A stretch of 64,000 nt of DNA from Pseudoips prasinana (lineage: Eukaryota; Arthropoda; Insecta; Lepidoptera; Nolidae): positions 38,521,501-38,585,500 of the forward strand of contig OX621242.1 of NCBI GenBank assembly GCA_951640165.1, read 5' to 3'. The translations under genes were made by a program, and so were the position numbers. The notes under the pieces were generated by a model. The model was not told the origin of the DNA and did not search any database. It was given only the letters and a program-made list of their open reading frames with translations. Shown here in pieces: positions 35,580 through 46,875 of the stretch (the stretch's first letter is position 1; every line of letters starts with the position of its first letter).

Positions 35580-35838
35580 CGTGATTGGTAAATGCTTGCT
35601 TTGCACGCCGCAGGTCGTGGGTTCATTTCACAACCAGGACAAATATTTGTCAATCAATCAAATCATTGTGTGCCTTAACATGTCTGTTTGTCCTGAGGCT
35701 GGGTATAATTATTTATATAAGTAAATATTTACAAAATAAAAGTAGTATATGTAGTATATCAGTAATCTGGTTTCCATGGTACAAGCCCTGCTTTGTTTGG
35801 GATCAGATGACCGTGTGTGAATAATGTCCTAATATAGT
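35580..35838 (+). repeat. tRNA-derived SINE, family II
   Basis: The head TGATTGGTAAATGCTTGCTT, B box GGGTTCATTTC, body and shared tail (CAGTAATCTGGTTTCCATGG...GAATAATGTCC) are all present. It contains a duplicated CAATCAAT stretch after the head. Confidence 0.85.
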
Positions 35839-36689
35839 TAGATAACTCTTTATTGTAAAATAACATTTTTTTTTAAACGTAAACTTCGTCACCAATGTTC
35901 TCACTCACTAAATATAGGTACGGGTAGATATATATGATTTACCAGGTTACCACGTTGTGCCGGCATAACCTAATTAATAACCACCCGAAATTCTTCAAAA
36001 AAATTGTTCATAACTCCCCATAAACCTGCCAACTGAGAAACATCAAATAATTTCGATGCGATTGTTTTCGTAACGTCAGTTATTAAAAGTGGGGAGGTTG
36101 GGTCAAAGCAACAGTGTACTGGCTGCCAGCCAACACTTATGGGCAGCGTACACTTGTAACGACTGAAGAAGAACGCATGGCTTTTATAAGTTGTACGGCC
36201 ACCTATGATGACAAGTAACCTAATTTTAAGCATTCCATGGATTCACCGTGCGTAAACTGGGTCCATCGCGTGGTAGAGGAGGGAACATTCGTCAGAGTCT
36301 AAGTCTTGCGACTCAGATGTAGGTTTAAGGGGCCTCTTGTGATACATCCACGCTCACCTTCTCTGTCTTGCTGTAAAATTATGTAAAAGTGATAAGTATG
36401 ATTATTTAAGTGTACTATGTGAGCTTGATATTGTATGTTAATTGTGAAAAATTAACCTAAATATCTAAATAAATAAAATATCTTGGGACTAACTAATGTT
36501 ACAACAATAATATCGATTATTTTACGTGGCAACACCAAGCGGTTACTTTAGACAAGTAGACGAACCGAATGGGTCGGTTCTTTGTTCTGGAACACGCTAC
36601 AAGTTGGTTATGACTGAAAAATAAAGTGTAAATAGGTTAGGTAAACATATTTAGTGTTACAATGTTGTATGAAAATATTTTTTTTACCT
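35839..36689. other. No gene recognised
   Basis: Non-coding DNA with short frames only. Confidence 0.4.
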
Positions 36690-36855
36690 ATTTATTGAGT
36701 TTTCTTACACTAACACACTATCATCTGATCCCTTACTAGACAGAACCTGAACTATGGCAACCAGATCACTGACAAACATACTTATAGATTTCTAAATACA
36801 TACATATTATGGATAAATTACACCCAGGCACAGAACAAATAATCTTGCTCCTCAC
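36690..36855 (-). repeat. SINE tail and body, family II, head lost
   Basis: CATCTGATCCCTTACTAGAC, CAACCAGATCACTGACAAAC and TACACCCAGGCACAGAACAA are the reverse complements of tail and body. The element abuts the decayed LINE at 36864. Confidence 0.65.
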
Positions 36856-36863
36856 ATAAAGCT

Positions 36864-37712
36864 TTGACTTACAAATATACACCCAGACACCTTAGCGATG
36901 GTATTGGTATCATTAACAGTGACATGGCAATTATCAACCAGTGGAGCACAGACCACGGTCTTACAGTAAATCCCTCCAAAACACAGGTTATTGTGATAGG
37001 CAGTTCTCGGATGCTCAGAAAAGTTGACTGGATCCATACCCCTCGAGTAATATTTAACAAAACAGGCATACCATTCAGTGATAGGGTTAAAAACTTGGGG
37101 GTATGCTTTGATCAAACACTGTCCCAACTGCCACTAAAATTGCACTAGCACAATCCCTCCTTCTTCCAATCCTTGACTATGCTGACGCCAGCTATCTTGA
37201 CCTTACGGAGGACAAACTAGATAAACTTGAGCGGCTTCAAAACTTCTGCATAAGGTTCATATTTGGGCTCCGCAAACATGATCACGTTTCCGAATTTCGT
37301 AGAAAACTCGAGTGGTTACCCATTCGTCTTCGCCGAAATACTCATATACTCTCTCTTCTATACAGTATTTTATTTAATCCCACGGCTCCCTCTTACCTCA
37401 AGGTTAGGTTTGAATTCCTATGTGAGACACATTTTAGGTCCTTGAGATCATCAGAGAATCTAGAACTCCAGTTGCCCACACATTCCACTAATTTCTTGGA
37501 CAAATCATTCACTGTAAAGGCTGCTCGATTGTGGAATTCACTCCCTCTGCATATCAGACGCGCACAAACTTTGACATCTTTTAAAACACTTTTAAAGAAT
37601 CATTATAAAGTAGTATATGTATTATATCAGTTATCTGGTTTCCATAGTACAAGCTCTGCTTAGTTTGGGATCAGATGGCCGTGTGTAAATAATGTCCAAG
37701 GATATTATTATA
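36864..37712 (+). pseudogene. Decayed Jockey/CR1-group LINE with SINE-like 3' tail
   Basis: The first frame reads DGIGIINSDMAIINQWSTDH then VIVIGSSRM, the region just after YADD. After a deletion of roughly 30 residues and a frameshift near 37130, the rest runs ALAQSLLLPILDYADASYLD, then RKHDHVSEFRRKLEWLPIRL, then ARLWNSLPLHIRRAQTLTSF, to about 37612. It is related to the RT at 18772-20553. After the stop codon comes AGTTATCTGGTTTCCATAGT...GGATATTATTAT, the tail also found on family II SINEs. It is non-functional. Confidence 0.85.
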
Positions 37713-37725
37713 ATGCTAAAGTGTG

Positions 37726-38999
37726 ATGAAATTGCCGTTCTGCAGTACTGGCCATTTCAAATCAAAATAATTTTTGTTTGGCTAAGAATTCTAATTTCAA
37801 ATTAATTTTATTTTAAAAACATGGATTCTTTTTTCCAAAAGTAGTCATTTCTTTATTGATTAGTGTTACATTTTCATCGCATTTCAATCTTTTTCGTCAT
37901 CATGGATACGTTAAAAATTCGAGTAATTATGGAATATGAGTACCGTCGTGGCAGCAACGCGGCACAAGCGGCACGCAACATCAACGACGTTTACGGAGCT
38001 AACACTACAAACCAACGCACCACCTGTTATTGGTTTGCTCGCTTCCGTTCTGGAAATTTCGACCTGAAAAATGAACCTCGCGGTCGTCCGAAGACTTTGG
38101 TCGACAATGACGAATTAAAGGCGGTTGTGGAAGCTGATGATACACAATCTACGGCTGAATTAGCAGCAGCTTTCGACGTTAGCGTCAAAACAATATTGGT
38201 CCATTTGCGTCAAATTGGCAAGGTAAAAAAGCTTGACAAATGGGTGCCCCACGAACTCAATGATCGCCAGCGCGAAGTACGCGTCGAGACGTGCCTTGCA
38301 CTGCTCAACAGACACACAAATGAAGGAATTTTGAACCGCATTGTTACCTGCGATGAAAAATGGATTCTGTTTGATAACCGCAAGCGCTCAGCAAGTTGGT
38401 TGGATCCTGGTTCAGCACCTAAACAATGCCCTAAACGAAAACTTACCCCTAGAAAAGTGATGGTCACTGTTTGGTGGTCTAGCGCCGGTGTGATTCATCA
38501 CAGCTTCTTACCAAACGGGGTGAGCATTACTGCAGATGTGTACTGTGAAGAACTGAGCACAATGATGGAGAAGCTGGCGCATCTCCAACCAGCATTGGTC
38601 AATCGCTCGTCTCCGCTGCTCCTGCACGACAACGCGCGACCTCATACTGCACAGCAGACGGTCTCCAAGTTGCAAGAACTGGGGTTGGAAGCTCTCCGTC
38701 ATCCGCCCTACTCACCAGACCTTGCGCCTACAGACTACTACTTTTTCCAGAATTTGGATAACTTCTTGGCGGGAAAAAAATTCAATACCCGAGAGGCAGT
38801 ACAAAATGCCTTTGAAGAATTTGTTGCCTCCCGTCCAGCTGATTTCTTTAAGAAGGGCATCAATAAACTGCCACTGCGATGGCAAAGATGCATTGATTGC
38901 ATGGGTGATTACTTCGATTAATACAAATAAAAAAATTCATGAAAAAAATTCGTTTATATTTTTTCATACAAAACGGCAATTTCATAGGTAAAGACCTAT
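37726..38999 (+). mobile_element. Mariner with intact ORF and truncated 5' end
   Basis: It is nearly identical to 10719-11992 (three differences by eye in 1274 bp). The first 14 bp, including TTAGGTCTTTACC, are missing and replaced by unrelated GCTAAAGTGTG. The 3' terminal repeat (ATTTCATAGGTAAAGACCTA) is complete and followed by TA. Confidence 0.96.
37902..38921 (+). CDS. Mariner transposase, intact, 339 residues
   Basis: It catalyses cut-and-paste transposition at TA sites, acting in the nucleus. The ATG at 37902 (MDTLKIR) is chosen; the frame also opens upstream from a GTG. Residues 1-110 hold the two helix-turn-helix motifs, with GRPKT (61-65) resembling the AT-hook-like linker. WVPHEL is at 114-119, D151 in CDEKW, D243 in HDNARPHTA, D278 in YSPDLAPTDYYF. 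The spacing of 34 residues between the last two defines DD34D mariners. The length matches the family (about 340-350). No stop or frameshift is seen, so the protein could be active if transcribed. Its own element has lost the 5' terminal repeat and so is probably immobile, but it could act on complete copies such as the one at 10705. The cecropia-like affinity is inferred. Confidence 0.97.
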   Translation: MDTLKIRVIMEYEYRRGSNAAQAARNINDVYGANTTNQRTTCYWFARFRSGNFDLKNEPRGRPKTLVDNDELKAVVEADDTQSTAELAAAFDVSVKTILVHLRQIGKVKKLDKWVPHELNDRQREVRVETCLALLNRHTNEGILNRIVTCDEKWILFDNRKRSASWLDPGSAPKQCPKRKLTPRKVMVTVWWSSAGVIHHSFLPNGVSITADVYCEELSTMMEKLAHLQPALVNRSSPLLLHDNARPHTAQQTVSKLQELGLEALRHPPYSPDLAPTDYYFFQNLDNFLAGKKFNTREAVQNAFEEFVASRPADFFKKGINKLPLRWQRCIDCMGDYFD

Positions 39000-39134
39000 T
39001 ATATCACTGTAATTTCTCTCATCTTGCGATCTTCCACCTTCCTCAAAAACTTCCTTAGTCTTCACAATTAGTATTAATATCTATTATAGTATATTAAAAA
39101 GTATGTATATATTTATATATATGTATATATTATA

Positions 39135-41412
39135 CTAGCTGGTGCCCGCGACTTCGTCGGCGACAATTTTGAATGATTACCAATGTAACTACTTACTTCT
39201 AGCTTAATCTAAAAAAAAGTACTTTTAACAGAAATAAGCAATATAAATTTAAGAAAACCTAACCTATAAATAACCTAGTTAAGAAATAAACTAAAGACTA
39301 CTTTGCTACTGTTATTTAAAAAAAAGACCCGATATCATAAACCCAAAAATATCAAAGAATACATATCAATTGTCCTTAAGTAAAGTCAGTAAGTCAAATA
39401 AAGTAATATAATAATAATCAACGATGCATTAATCACCAAGGTAACTCCCATTAGCTTAGGTTGCGACCACGGCATTGATAGGTCTAATATCACATTTTGT
39501 GAACGAAACCATAGCGCGATCTAAAACGATGATTACACCATCTACTAACAAAAATATAACCTTGTAAAGCGGTAAAATTAAGATGTGGGCATATATTTTG
39601 GGTGAGATTTAGGCGATCATCTTTTGATTCAGTTTTGGACTACCTTTTACTTCAAGCATTTATTTATTTTAACCGATATGTCAAATGAGTTCTGCGATCT
39701 GAAACGATATAAAAGCCATCGAGTTACAAAATTGTAAACTTGTAGATCAGTAAAGTTAAGATGATATTTTTTGAGTGCGATCATCTCGACACGAACAATT
39801 TATACTACGCTAACTCGAATTTTGGGTCAATGACTTTTTTATCCCAATTTTATTAAATTGGTGTTTTTTAATATGTTATGAAAAATACAAAAAAAAGAAG
39901 TTATAAATCTTATAAAACGCTAAATCTTTACTTAGACGACAACAAACACAACATTTTAAGCAATAAGAAACGAATTTCTCTATAATTTAAGTTGGCGTAC
40001 ATTTTTGGTGTTGACCTATTGAATCAGTTATGGATTACCTTTTTTAACAACAAATTATTCCCTTGATTGCTTTATTTTTAACTGAAATACCAATTTACAT
40101 GTTTTTAACTCCAAAAAAAAACAGTTTTTCATACAAACTTACATCCCCTATTTTAGTCGTCTTTAAGGATGGAATTTCCAAAAGTCCTGATGATATATTT
40201 ATAATGTTTAAATGAAAGGCGAAATACTAATTTTCATGCGTTTACCTTAAAAAATTGTCACATTTTTCATACAAACTTCCATCCCCTATTTGTCACCCTA
40301 AAGGGCTGGAATTCCCAAAAATCCTGAAATACATATTTTTAAATGAAAGGTCAAATACCAATTTTCATGAGTTAACCTTAAAAAATGACACATTTTTCAT
40401 ACACACATTCCCTATTTGTCACCCTACGTGGTAGAATTCTCGGAAATCCTGAAACACTTTAATTTATACTTTTAATTTTTAACTGTAATGCTATAAACCA
40501 ATTTTCATGCGTTTAACTTAAAACTTGTTGGCACTTTTTTCATATAAACTTACATCCCCAATTTTACGACCTTGGGGGTGGAATATTCAAAAATCCTGAA
40601 ATATATATTTTAATTTTTAACTGCAAGTCTATATACTAAAGCCTTTAACATCAAAATTAAGCACTTTCATAAAATATTTCATCCCTTATTTTAGTCCCTT
40701 AGGGGTGGTATTTTCAAAAACCCTTCTTCAGTGGATGCCTACGTCATAAAAGGTAACTACTGTCAAAATTCAAGTCCTAACTGCAGCCGTTTAGACTGTG
40801 CGTTGATATGTCAGTCAGGCAGTATAAAATTATATCCCCTATTTTCCGCCCTTGGGGGTGTAATTTCCAAAAATCCTTAAGTAAATGCTATATATTTTTA
40901 ACAGAAAGGCCAAATACTCATTTTCATGCGTTTAACGTCAAAAATATCGCATTTTTCATACAAACTTACATCCCCTATTTTATGACCTTCGGGGTGGAAT
41001 TTTCAAAAATCCTGAAATATATATTTTTTATTTTTAACTCAAAAGCCAAATGGTAATTTTCATGCGTTTAACTTAAAAATTGGGACTTTTTTCGTACAAA
41101 CTTACATCCCCTATTTTTTGCCCTTGGGGGTGAAATTTCCAAAAATCCTGAAACATATATTTTTTATTTTTAACTGCAAGGCCAAATACCAACTTTCATG
41201 CCTCTAACTTCAAAAACGGCAAAGTTTCATACTGACTTCGCACCCCCGTTTTCCCCTCTTAGGGGTTGAATTTCGAAAAATCCTTCCTTATTCCTTGTCT
41301 ACATTATAAAGAAAACATCTGTGCAAAATTTCAGCTTTCTAGGGCCAAGGGTTTGGGCTGGGCGTTGATGAGTCAGTCAGTCAGTCAGGACTTCTCTTTT
41401 TATTTATATAGA
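39135..41412 (-). mobile_element. Non-autonomous Helitron, 2.28 kb, with internal tandem array
   Basis: On the minus strand it starts A|TCTATATAAATAAAAAGAG and ends CGCGGGCACCAGCTAG|T. It codes for nothing recognisable. The half nearer the 5' end holds about nine degenerate units of roughly 130-140 bp. Confidence 0.85.
40110..41270. repeat. Degenerate tandem array, period about 130-140 bp
   Basis: Each unit carries TTTTCATGCGTTTAA, CATACAAACTTACATCCCC, a GGGGTGGAATTT block and CAAAAATCCTGAAA. The CAAACT blocks fall near 40132, 40270, 40402, 40540, 40672, 40823, 40963, 41095 and 41230. Confidence 0.88.
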
Positions 41413-41469
41413 TGTTTATATATAAATATTCGTACATAGGTACATATATATGTAAATCTATATAAGTAG

Positions 41470-41652
41470 ATGCACTGCCAACTACCACTTTGTCTCCCTG
41501 CATTCCTTTGGTTCATCCAACGGTTGTCTGGAAGAGATTGCTATATTAGCGATAAGACCGCCGTTTGTACCTCATAATATAAGTTAACTTACATAAGTTT
41601 CAATGTATGTTCCGACTTGGCAATAAAGTGTTATCTATCTATCTATCTATCT
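41470..41652 (+). repeat. LINE 3' UTR with (TCTA)n tail
   Basis: CATCCAACGGTTGTCTGGAA, AGCGATAAGACCGCCGTTTG, GGCAATAAAG and (ATCT)n form a LINE 3' end. Related tails lie at 42663-42690 (scrap), 52880-53040 (minus) and 61435-61620 (minus). Confidence 0.75.
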
Positions 41653-41730
41653 TTGTCCTGGGTGGGGAGCGAACCCACAGCCTTTGACTTAGCAGGCAAG
41701 TTTACTAACCACTAAGCCAGTCAACTTAAG
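41653..41730 (-). repeat. tRNA-like SINE head
   Basis: On the minus strand: GGCTTAGTGGTTAGTAAACT (A-box side) and GGGTTCGCTCCCC (B box). It lies directly after the LINE tail. Confidence 0.65.
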
Positions 41731-42234
41731 TGGATGTCGTAAATTAAATGGCAAAAAATGCTAAATATCTGTACCGCACACAAGATAATATTTTTGTAAA
41801 TATTATCTGTGGGTTTCGGTGTACGCTCACTATACAAGCATTAATCAAACTGAGCGTAGAATCACTCAAAAATCGCTCGGTAGAGCCGACAGACGTATCG
41901 ATAGCGGCGATGGTGTAAACACTACTTTTTGCTCGAGGTGGGTAGTACAGAGAGATTTGTTTGTTTAACCAGTTTTCATTAGCAGCTATGATTTTATTTA
42001 CTTTGTAGGAATGAGTAGGAAGGTGTTAAACAGCTGAAATATGATGGGTGATCTTTTGCTGTTCTCAGTCTGTCATTTTTTATTATTTACGATTACTGAT
42101 AACTTTAAAACCATGACAGTAAATTATATTAGTTCAGAATTACGTGTCCCAAGAAATATTATCGTATGTATGACCAACTTCCCAAAAAACGGTATTATGA
42201 TTTTAACGACAAATTACACAATCATACCCTAGTC

Positions 42235-42300
42235 TCAGAGTTTTTCAAACCACCCAGTAGGGCTTTGACATGGCTTAACGACTGTTGCCTAATGACTCTA
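42235..42300 (-). repeat. Scrap of 5S-like SINE
   Basis: TTTGACATGGCTTAACGACT and TTGCCTAATGACT match the family's 3' part. Confidence 0.5.
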
Positions 42301-42436
42301 TGGCAGATGTTACAGGTAGTCAAAAGCCTTAACACAATCTGATAACTGATGGTACAATATTTATGGCTTATCAGTGAGTTATGAAGGCAAATTAAACTCG
42401 CTCAATTAATTATCAAAGAATTTGGTTGGACTAGCA

Positions 42437-42553
42437 GCCAACCTCCAATATTCAACCTACAACCTCCAGACTCTAACCTCCGACATCTGACCTCCAAACT
42501 CCAACCTCCGACCTCCAACTTCTAATCTTTATCCTGTGAACCTCCAACCTCTT
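42437..42553. repeat. Minisatellite of AACCTCC/GACCTCC units
   Basis: Short pyrimidine-rich units (CCAACCTCCGACCTCCAACT) repeat imperfectly for about 115 bp. Confidence 0.85.
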
Positions 42554-42744
42554 TCCGAAATGGGAAAAGGCAAGGCAAAATAATACGATTGATAATAACT
42601 AATTTTAAGCTGTGTAGATTTTAGTGGATCAGTAGCGTGTAACTGATATATCAGAATGAAATCACAATTGGCGATAAGACCGCCCATTTTAAGTTATCCG
42701 ATGTTTCTTTGCCCATATAATCTTGAAGTACAAGAACGAGTATT

Positions 42745-42968
42745 TGTATTGTGTTGTGTACAGTTTCCGGTTCGTGGTCGCCACTCGAGAACCTTTCTGC
42801 CCCAACGGCCGTCGGCTCTACGAGCTATGTGCCCTGCCCACTGCCACTTCAGCTTGGCAATTCTTCGGGCTATGTCGGTATATTATATTATATTCTTTGG
42901 GGGAGGCCTTTGTCCAGCAGTGGACGTCTTTCGGATGATATGATGATGATGATGATGATGATGTGTAC
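42745..42968. pseudogene. RTE LINE fragment with inverted 5' part
   Basis: On the minus strand 42750-42880 encodes RRIAKLKWQWAGHIARRADG then WGRKVLEWRPRTG, an RTE reverse-transcriptase C-terminal motif. On the plus strand 42890-42940 encodes LGEAFVQQWTSFG, the very end of the same ORF, followed by the (GATGAT)n tail. The two parts are in opposite orientation with the intervening segment missing. Confidence 0.85.
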
Positions 42969-42998
42969 AGTTTCTATCTCCAATATTTTATTAATAAA

Positions 42999-43180
<182 letters not shown>

Positions 43181-43205
43181 TTAATGGACTCCAATTACCA
43201 ATTAC

Positions 43206-43427
43206 TCATAGGCAGATGCTCTCACGGGTCCGTAAGTGATCGGCGAGGTTAAGCAAATAGCCTCGCGGTCTGCCCATGCATGGGTGCCCGCCAAACTGGT
43301 TATAATTTCTGAGCGTCTCCGTGTTTCGGAGGGCACGTTAAGCTGTCGGTCCCGGTTGTAGCCATTAGGCAATCGTCGTTAAGCCATGTCAGAAGGCGAC
43401 TTGAAAAACTCTGACACTAGCGTAATC
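43206..43427 (+). repeat. 5S-rRNA-like SINE
   Basis: GATCGGCGAGGTTAAGCAAA, then GCGGTCTGCCC and CATGGGTGCCCGCC, line up in order and spacing with the internal promoter of 5S rRNA. It continues with GGAGGGCACGTTAAGC and CGTTAAGCCATGTCAG. Confidence 0.6.
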
Positions 43428-43455
43428 ACTGCCTATACGATAAGAAAGTATAGTG

Positions 43456-43590
43456 TACAGACGCCAGCACATCTAGATACCCATATCTGTCAAATTTCCC
43501 CAATTGAAAGTAAACCTTATGCTTTTGTGTTAAAGTTGATAATCTATAAAAATAAACACAAAGATTAGGCTGTATGTGCTGGTGTGTGTA
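43456..43590. mobile_element. Short MITE, TACAGACGCCAG ends
   Basis: TACAGACGCCAGCACAT at the left is mirrored by ATGTGCTGGTGTGTGTA at the right. The interior TGTCAAATTTCCCCAATTGA is shared with 49492-49632. Confidence 0.75.
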
Positions 43591-43624
43591 CCTTTCTATC
43601 TCCAATATTTACTATAAGTAATAA

Positions 43625-44064
43625 ATAAATATCTTGGGTCAAATAACACACGGCCATCTGATCCCAAACTAGGCAGAGCCTGTACTATAACAACCAGACA
43701 ACTAATAAGCATATACTTATATATTTATAAATACATACATATCCTACTGATATTATAAACGCGAAAGTTTGTGACTGTGTGAGTGTGTATGTTTGTTACT
43801 TCTTCGCATCTAAACGGCTGTAGCGATTTTAATAAAATTTCGTATGGAGTTAGCTGACACCCTGGATTAACACATAGGCTATAATTTATAAAGTTTAATG
43901 CGTGTAAAACCGCGGGGCACAGCTAGTTATAGATAAATTACAACCAGACATAGAACAAATAATCGTGATCCTCACACAGATTTGTCCCGGGTGGGAATCG
44001 AACCCACGACCACTGACTTAGCAGTCAAAGGGCAGTCAATCAATACTCCAATTACACTACTCTA
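43625..44064 (-). repeat. tRNA-derived SINE, family II, split by a Helitron
   Basis: The tail (ACACACGGCCATCTGATCCC) is at 43645 onward, and the body resumes after 43927 with ATAGATAAATTACAACCAGA. The head with B box (minus GGGTTCGATTCCC) is at 43988-44064. The two parts join cleanly if 43742-43926 is removed. Confidence 0.85.
43742..43926 (+). mobile_element. Non-autonomous Helitron nested in a SINE
   Basis: A|TCCTACTGATATTATAAACG at the left and CCGCGGGGCACAGCTAG|T at the right, 185 bp, no target duplication. Confidence 0.9.
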
Positions 44065-44656
44065 TGACTTAGTAAACAAAAAGCGTGTCCACACCACCCA
44101 TCACCGCTTCTTATTAATCTATCATCAAGTGCGCAGGCTCATCGCGTCTATGATCTCATAACGAAACTATACGTGTGATCTCATTGCGAGCCTAAAAAAA
44201 TAAACTCACCAAAGAGATCCGCACACACTGTTTATAGTATGAAGGTGCTTTTGGTAATCAAGTTTGGTTGAGGATTATTTTATCCTACAAAAACTAAGGA
44301 TACTGAACTATTTTCAACGTGATTTCTTTTGCGTTTTTTTTAATTACAAATTGACATGAGGTTGTCATTTTTGCAAGATATCGGATATTTTTAGAATATA
44401 CTTTGTGATACTTTGAAGTTAAGTTTAAAACAAAAATTATAAGATTTTGTTACGTTTTTAGGAGAAAAACTGCCGTACGCCGTTTCACCAAGTTCCAAGT
44501 GCGACTTTTGATAAGTTTCGGAATACAACAAACACTTATTAGTGTACGAATAATAATAGTATAAAATAATAATATTAATACATTTAATATAAATAATAAC
44601 AAAACATTTAATATAAAACAAATGATGCAGAATGAATTTATTGACATAGTATCATC

Positions 44657-44805
44657 GTGTCAGAGTTGTTCGAGACAACCAATAGACCTCTGACATGGCT
44701 TATAGACTGTTGTCTGTTGACTATAATACGACGCGACCACTTAAGACGCCCCGCAATGTACGGAAAGCACTCAAGCGGTGAAACATCTACAGAGTTAGCC
44801 TTGAT
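44657..44805 (-). repeat. Fragment of 5S-like SINE
   Basis: CCTCTGACATGGCTTATAGA and GACTGTTGTCTGTTGACTA match the 3' portion of the family. Confidence 0.5.
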
Positions 44806-44825
44806 GCCTTTGCACCCAATTTTGA

Positions 44826-45058
44826 GATTGGTAGCGACTTGCCTTTCACGTTGCAGGTCGTGGGTTTGATTCCCACACAGCACAAATATTTGTGTGCATG
44901 AACATGTCTGTTTGTCCTGAGTCTGGGTGTAATTATCTATGTAAGTATGTATTTACAAAAGAAAAGTAGTATATCAGTTATCTGGTTTCCATTATACAAT
45001 CTCTGCTTAGCTTGGGATCAGATGGCCATGTGTCAATAATATCCCAGAATATTATTAT
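44826..45058 (+). repeat. tRNA-derived SINE, family II
   Basis: B box GTGGGTTTGATTCCC, body GCATGAACATGTCTGTTTGT and shared tail (TCAGTTATCTGGTTTCCATT) ending GATTATTATT-like. It directly follows the 5S-like fragment. Confidence 0.85.
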
Positions 45059-45059
45059 T

Positions 45060-46780
45060 CATTAATGGACACTCCCGGAACAACAACTATCAATAGGTCA
45101 CAAATATAGTTGTCCTGTCTGGGAATCGAAATTAAATAAATAGCTAAATCATAATGAGAGTAATATACATATAACCAGCGCTTCTTACAACCATAAAAAA
45201 TATAAAATTGTACAATTTTCATTTACTTTTCATCGCAACGTCGATATAAAAACAAAAATAATGATACAAGGAAACATATTTCTTACAAATTTCATCTTTT
45301 CCGAGGATAATATTTTATTTTTGGCTACGATAACCTATTCAGACGGCGCCAATTCTGTTTACACTTTAATGAAATTATAAGTGAAGTTAGTATAAATATA
45401 GACATGTGAATAGTCTGTGTTTAAAACATATGATTCCATCAACAAATAAAGGCGATGATAAATTGCATATGAGGTTTGTGAAAAATATAATAGGTAGCGA
45501 TAAAATTGTAACGATAGTAACTGTACAATAATATCTTTTCTTAATTTATAAAACGGAAGGTCACTATTTACTAAACACTAAATCACAAAAACGACTTAAT
45601 TTATGAAGCTGAAATTAAGCACGTACGTAACTTTTAGGTGCTAAATAGTAAAAGTTTATAGGATTCCATTTTTTATATGGCAGAGGAATGCCAGGTGTCA
45701 AGAGTCCACGGCATATGAGGTTTAGTCGTGTCAAACAAACCTTACCACAGACGCCTTTTGCGGGCGACATGTGGAGGCATTACCCAAGCCATGTAAAAAA
45801 AGGTAGTCACAGCTGAATTAAAATATTAACGGTAGTTAAACTATATTTTTTTGCCAATAGGCTATTCACTTAGGTATACTTCTATTTGGCATAATTAGAA
45901 GGTAGTTAACTGATACTTTAATCCATGCGTCAGTTCATATCGCAGATATGATTGATTAATTATTTGTATTAAGTTTATTTTCATTACAATTTTTATTTTG
46001 AGAGCAAGATCAAGAATAGAAGGCTAACAACCTGTAGTTTGACATGGCTAGGCGACAAAAGCCTCAAAAACTCCCAAAGTACCAAGAATGAAAGTGCCAC
46101 TGAAGTGGAAGGATCTTATCGGCTCGAGCTGCAGGTATGGGATTAGAGAGATGGCGCTATCATATGGATCCTACAGTAGCTTACCTACAATGTTCACTAG
46201 ACATAAGAATCTGTGGAGAGTGCTTATATCCTGAATTATTACATAGGTTACAATAAATGCTTTACAGCGGGGCGCAGCCAGTAAAACACATTTTCTTGCC
46301 TATTTTTCTAGTAAATATTGTTCCTGATCTTTCATATATAATCTTAAAGGCACATATGTTAGGATACGCTATTCTAACTGAGCTATATGTAGAGTTAACT
46401 GACACTATACATTACTATATTTTACAATAATAAATGTATGCCTCGGGCACACGATATATGTATATTTCACACGCCTCTTGGTGATGCCACAGTGTAGCTG
46501 TTCTATATGAATAAGTATTTTGACCTTTTTTTATATAAATGTATTTTCGCCTAAATTAAATAAAAAAATAATGTAAGATTAAATATTTATGATCGAATAA
46601 AAATTCAATAAATTTTCTTATTAGAATCAAACAAATTAAAACACCTAAAGGGAAAGAAAATTACGATAAATCGTTAATTTAGCACGGAACGTAAATAACT
46701 TTATAAGTATACCGCACGCAAAATTAATGAAATAATTGATCAATGCTATGCTGCCACTACAAATGATTTCACAAAAGTGG
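45060..46780. other. No gene recognised
   Basis: AT-rich. No supported frame or repeat. Confidence 0.45.
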
Positions 46781-46781
46781 G

Positions 46782-46875
46782 AGTAGGATGATTCCAAACT
46801 AGAAAGAAACTGTTCTATATCAACCAAATAACTGATAAACATACTTATATATTCCTAATAAATATATATACAACT
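46782..46875 (-). repeat. Decayed SINE tail, family II
   Basis: CCAAACTAGAAAGAAACTGT and AACCAAATAACTGATAAAC are diverged tail sequence. Confidence 0.5.

Noticed and set aside
40110..41270. Possible CRISPR-like array
   Set aside because: The units are long (130-140 bp), degenerate and without spacers, and lie inside a Helitron of a eukaryote.
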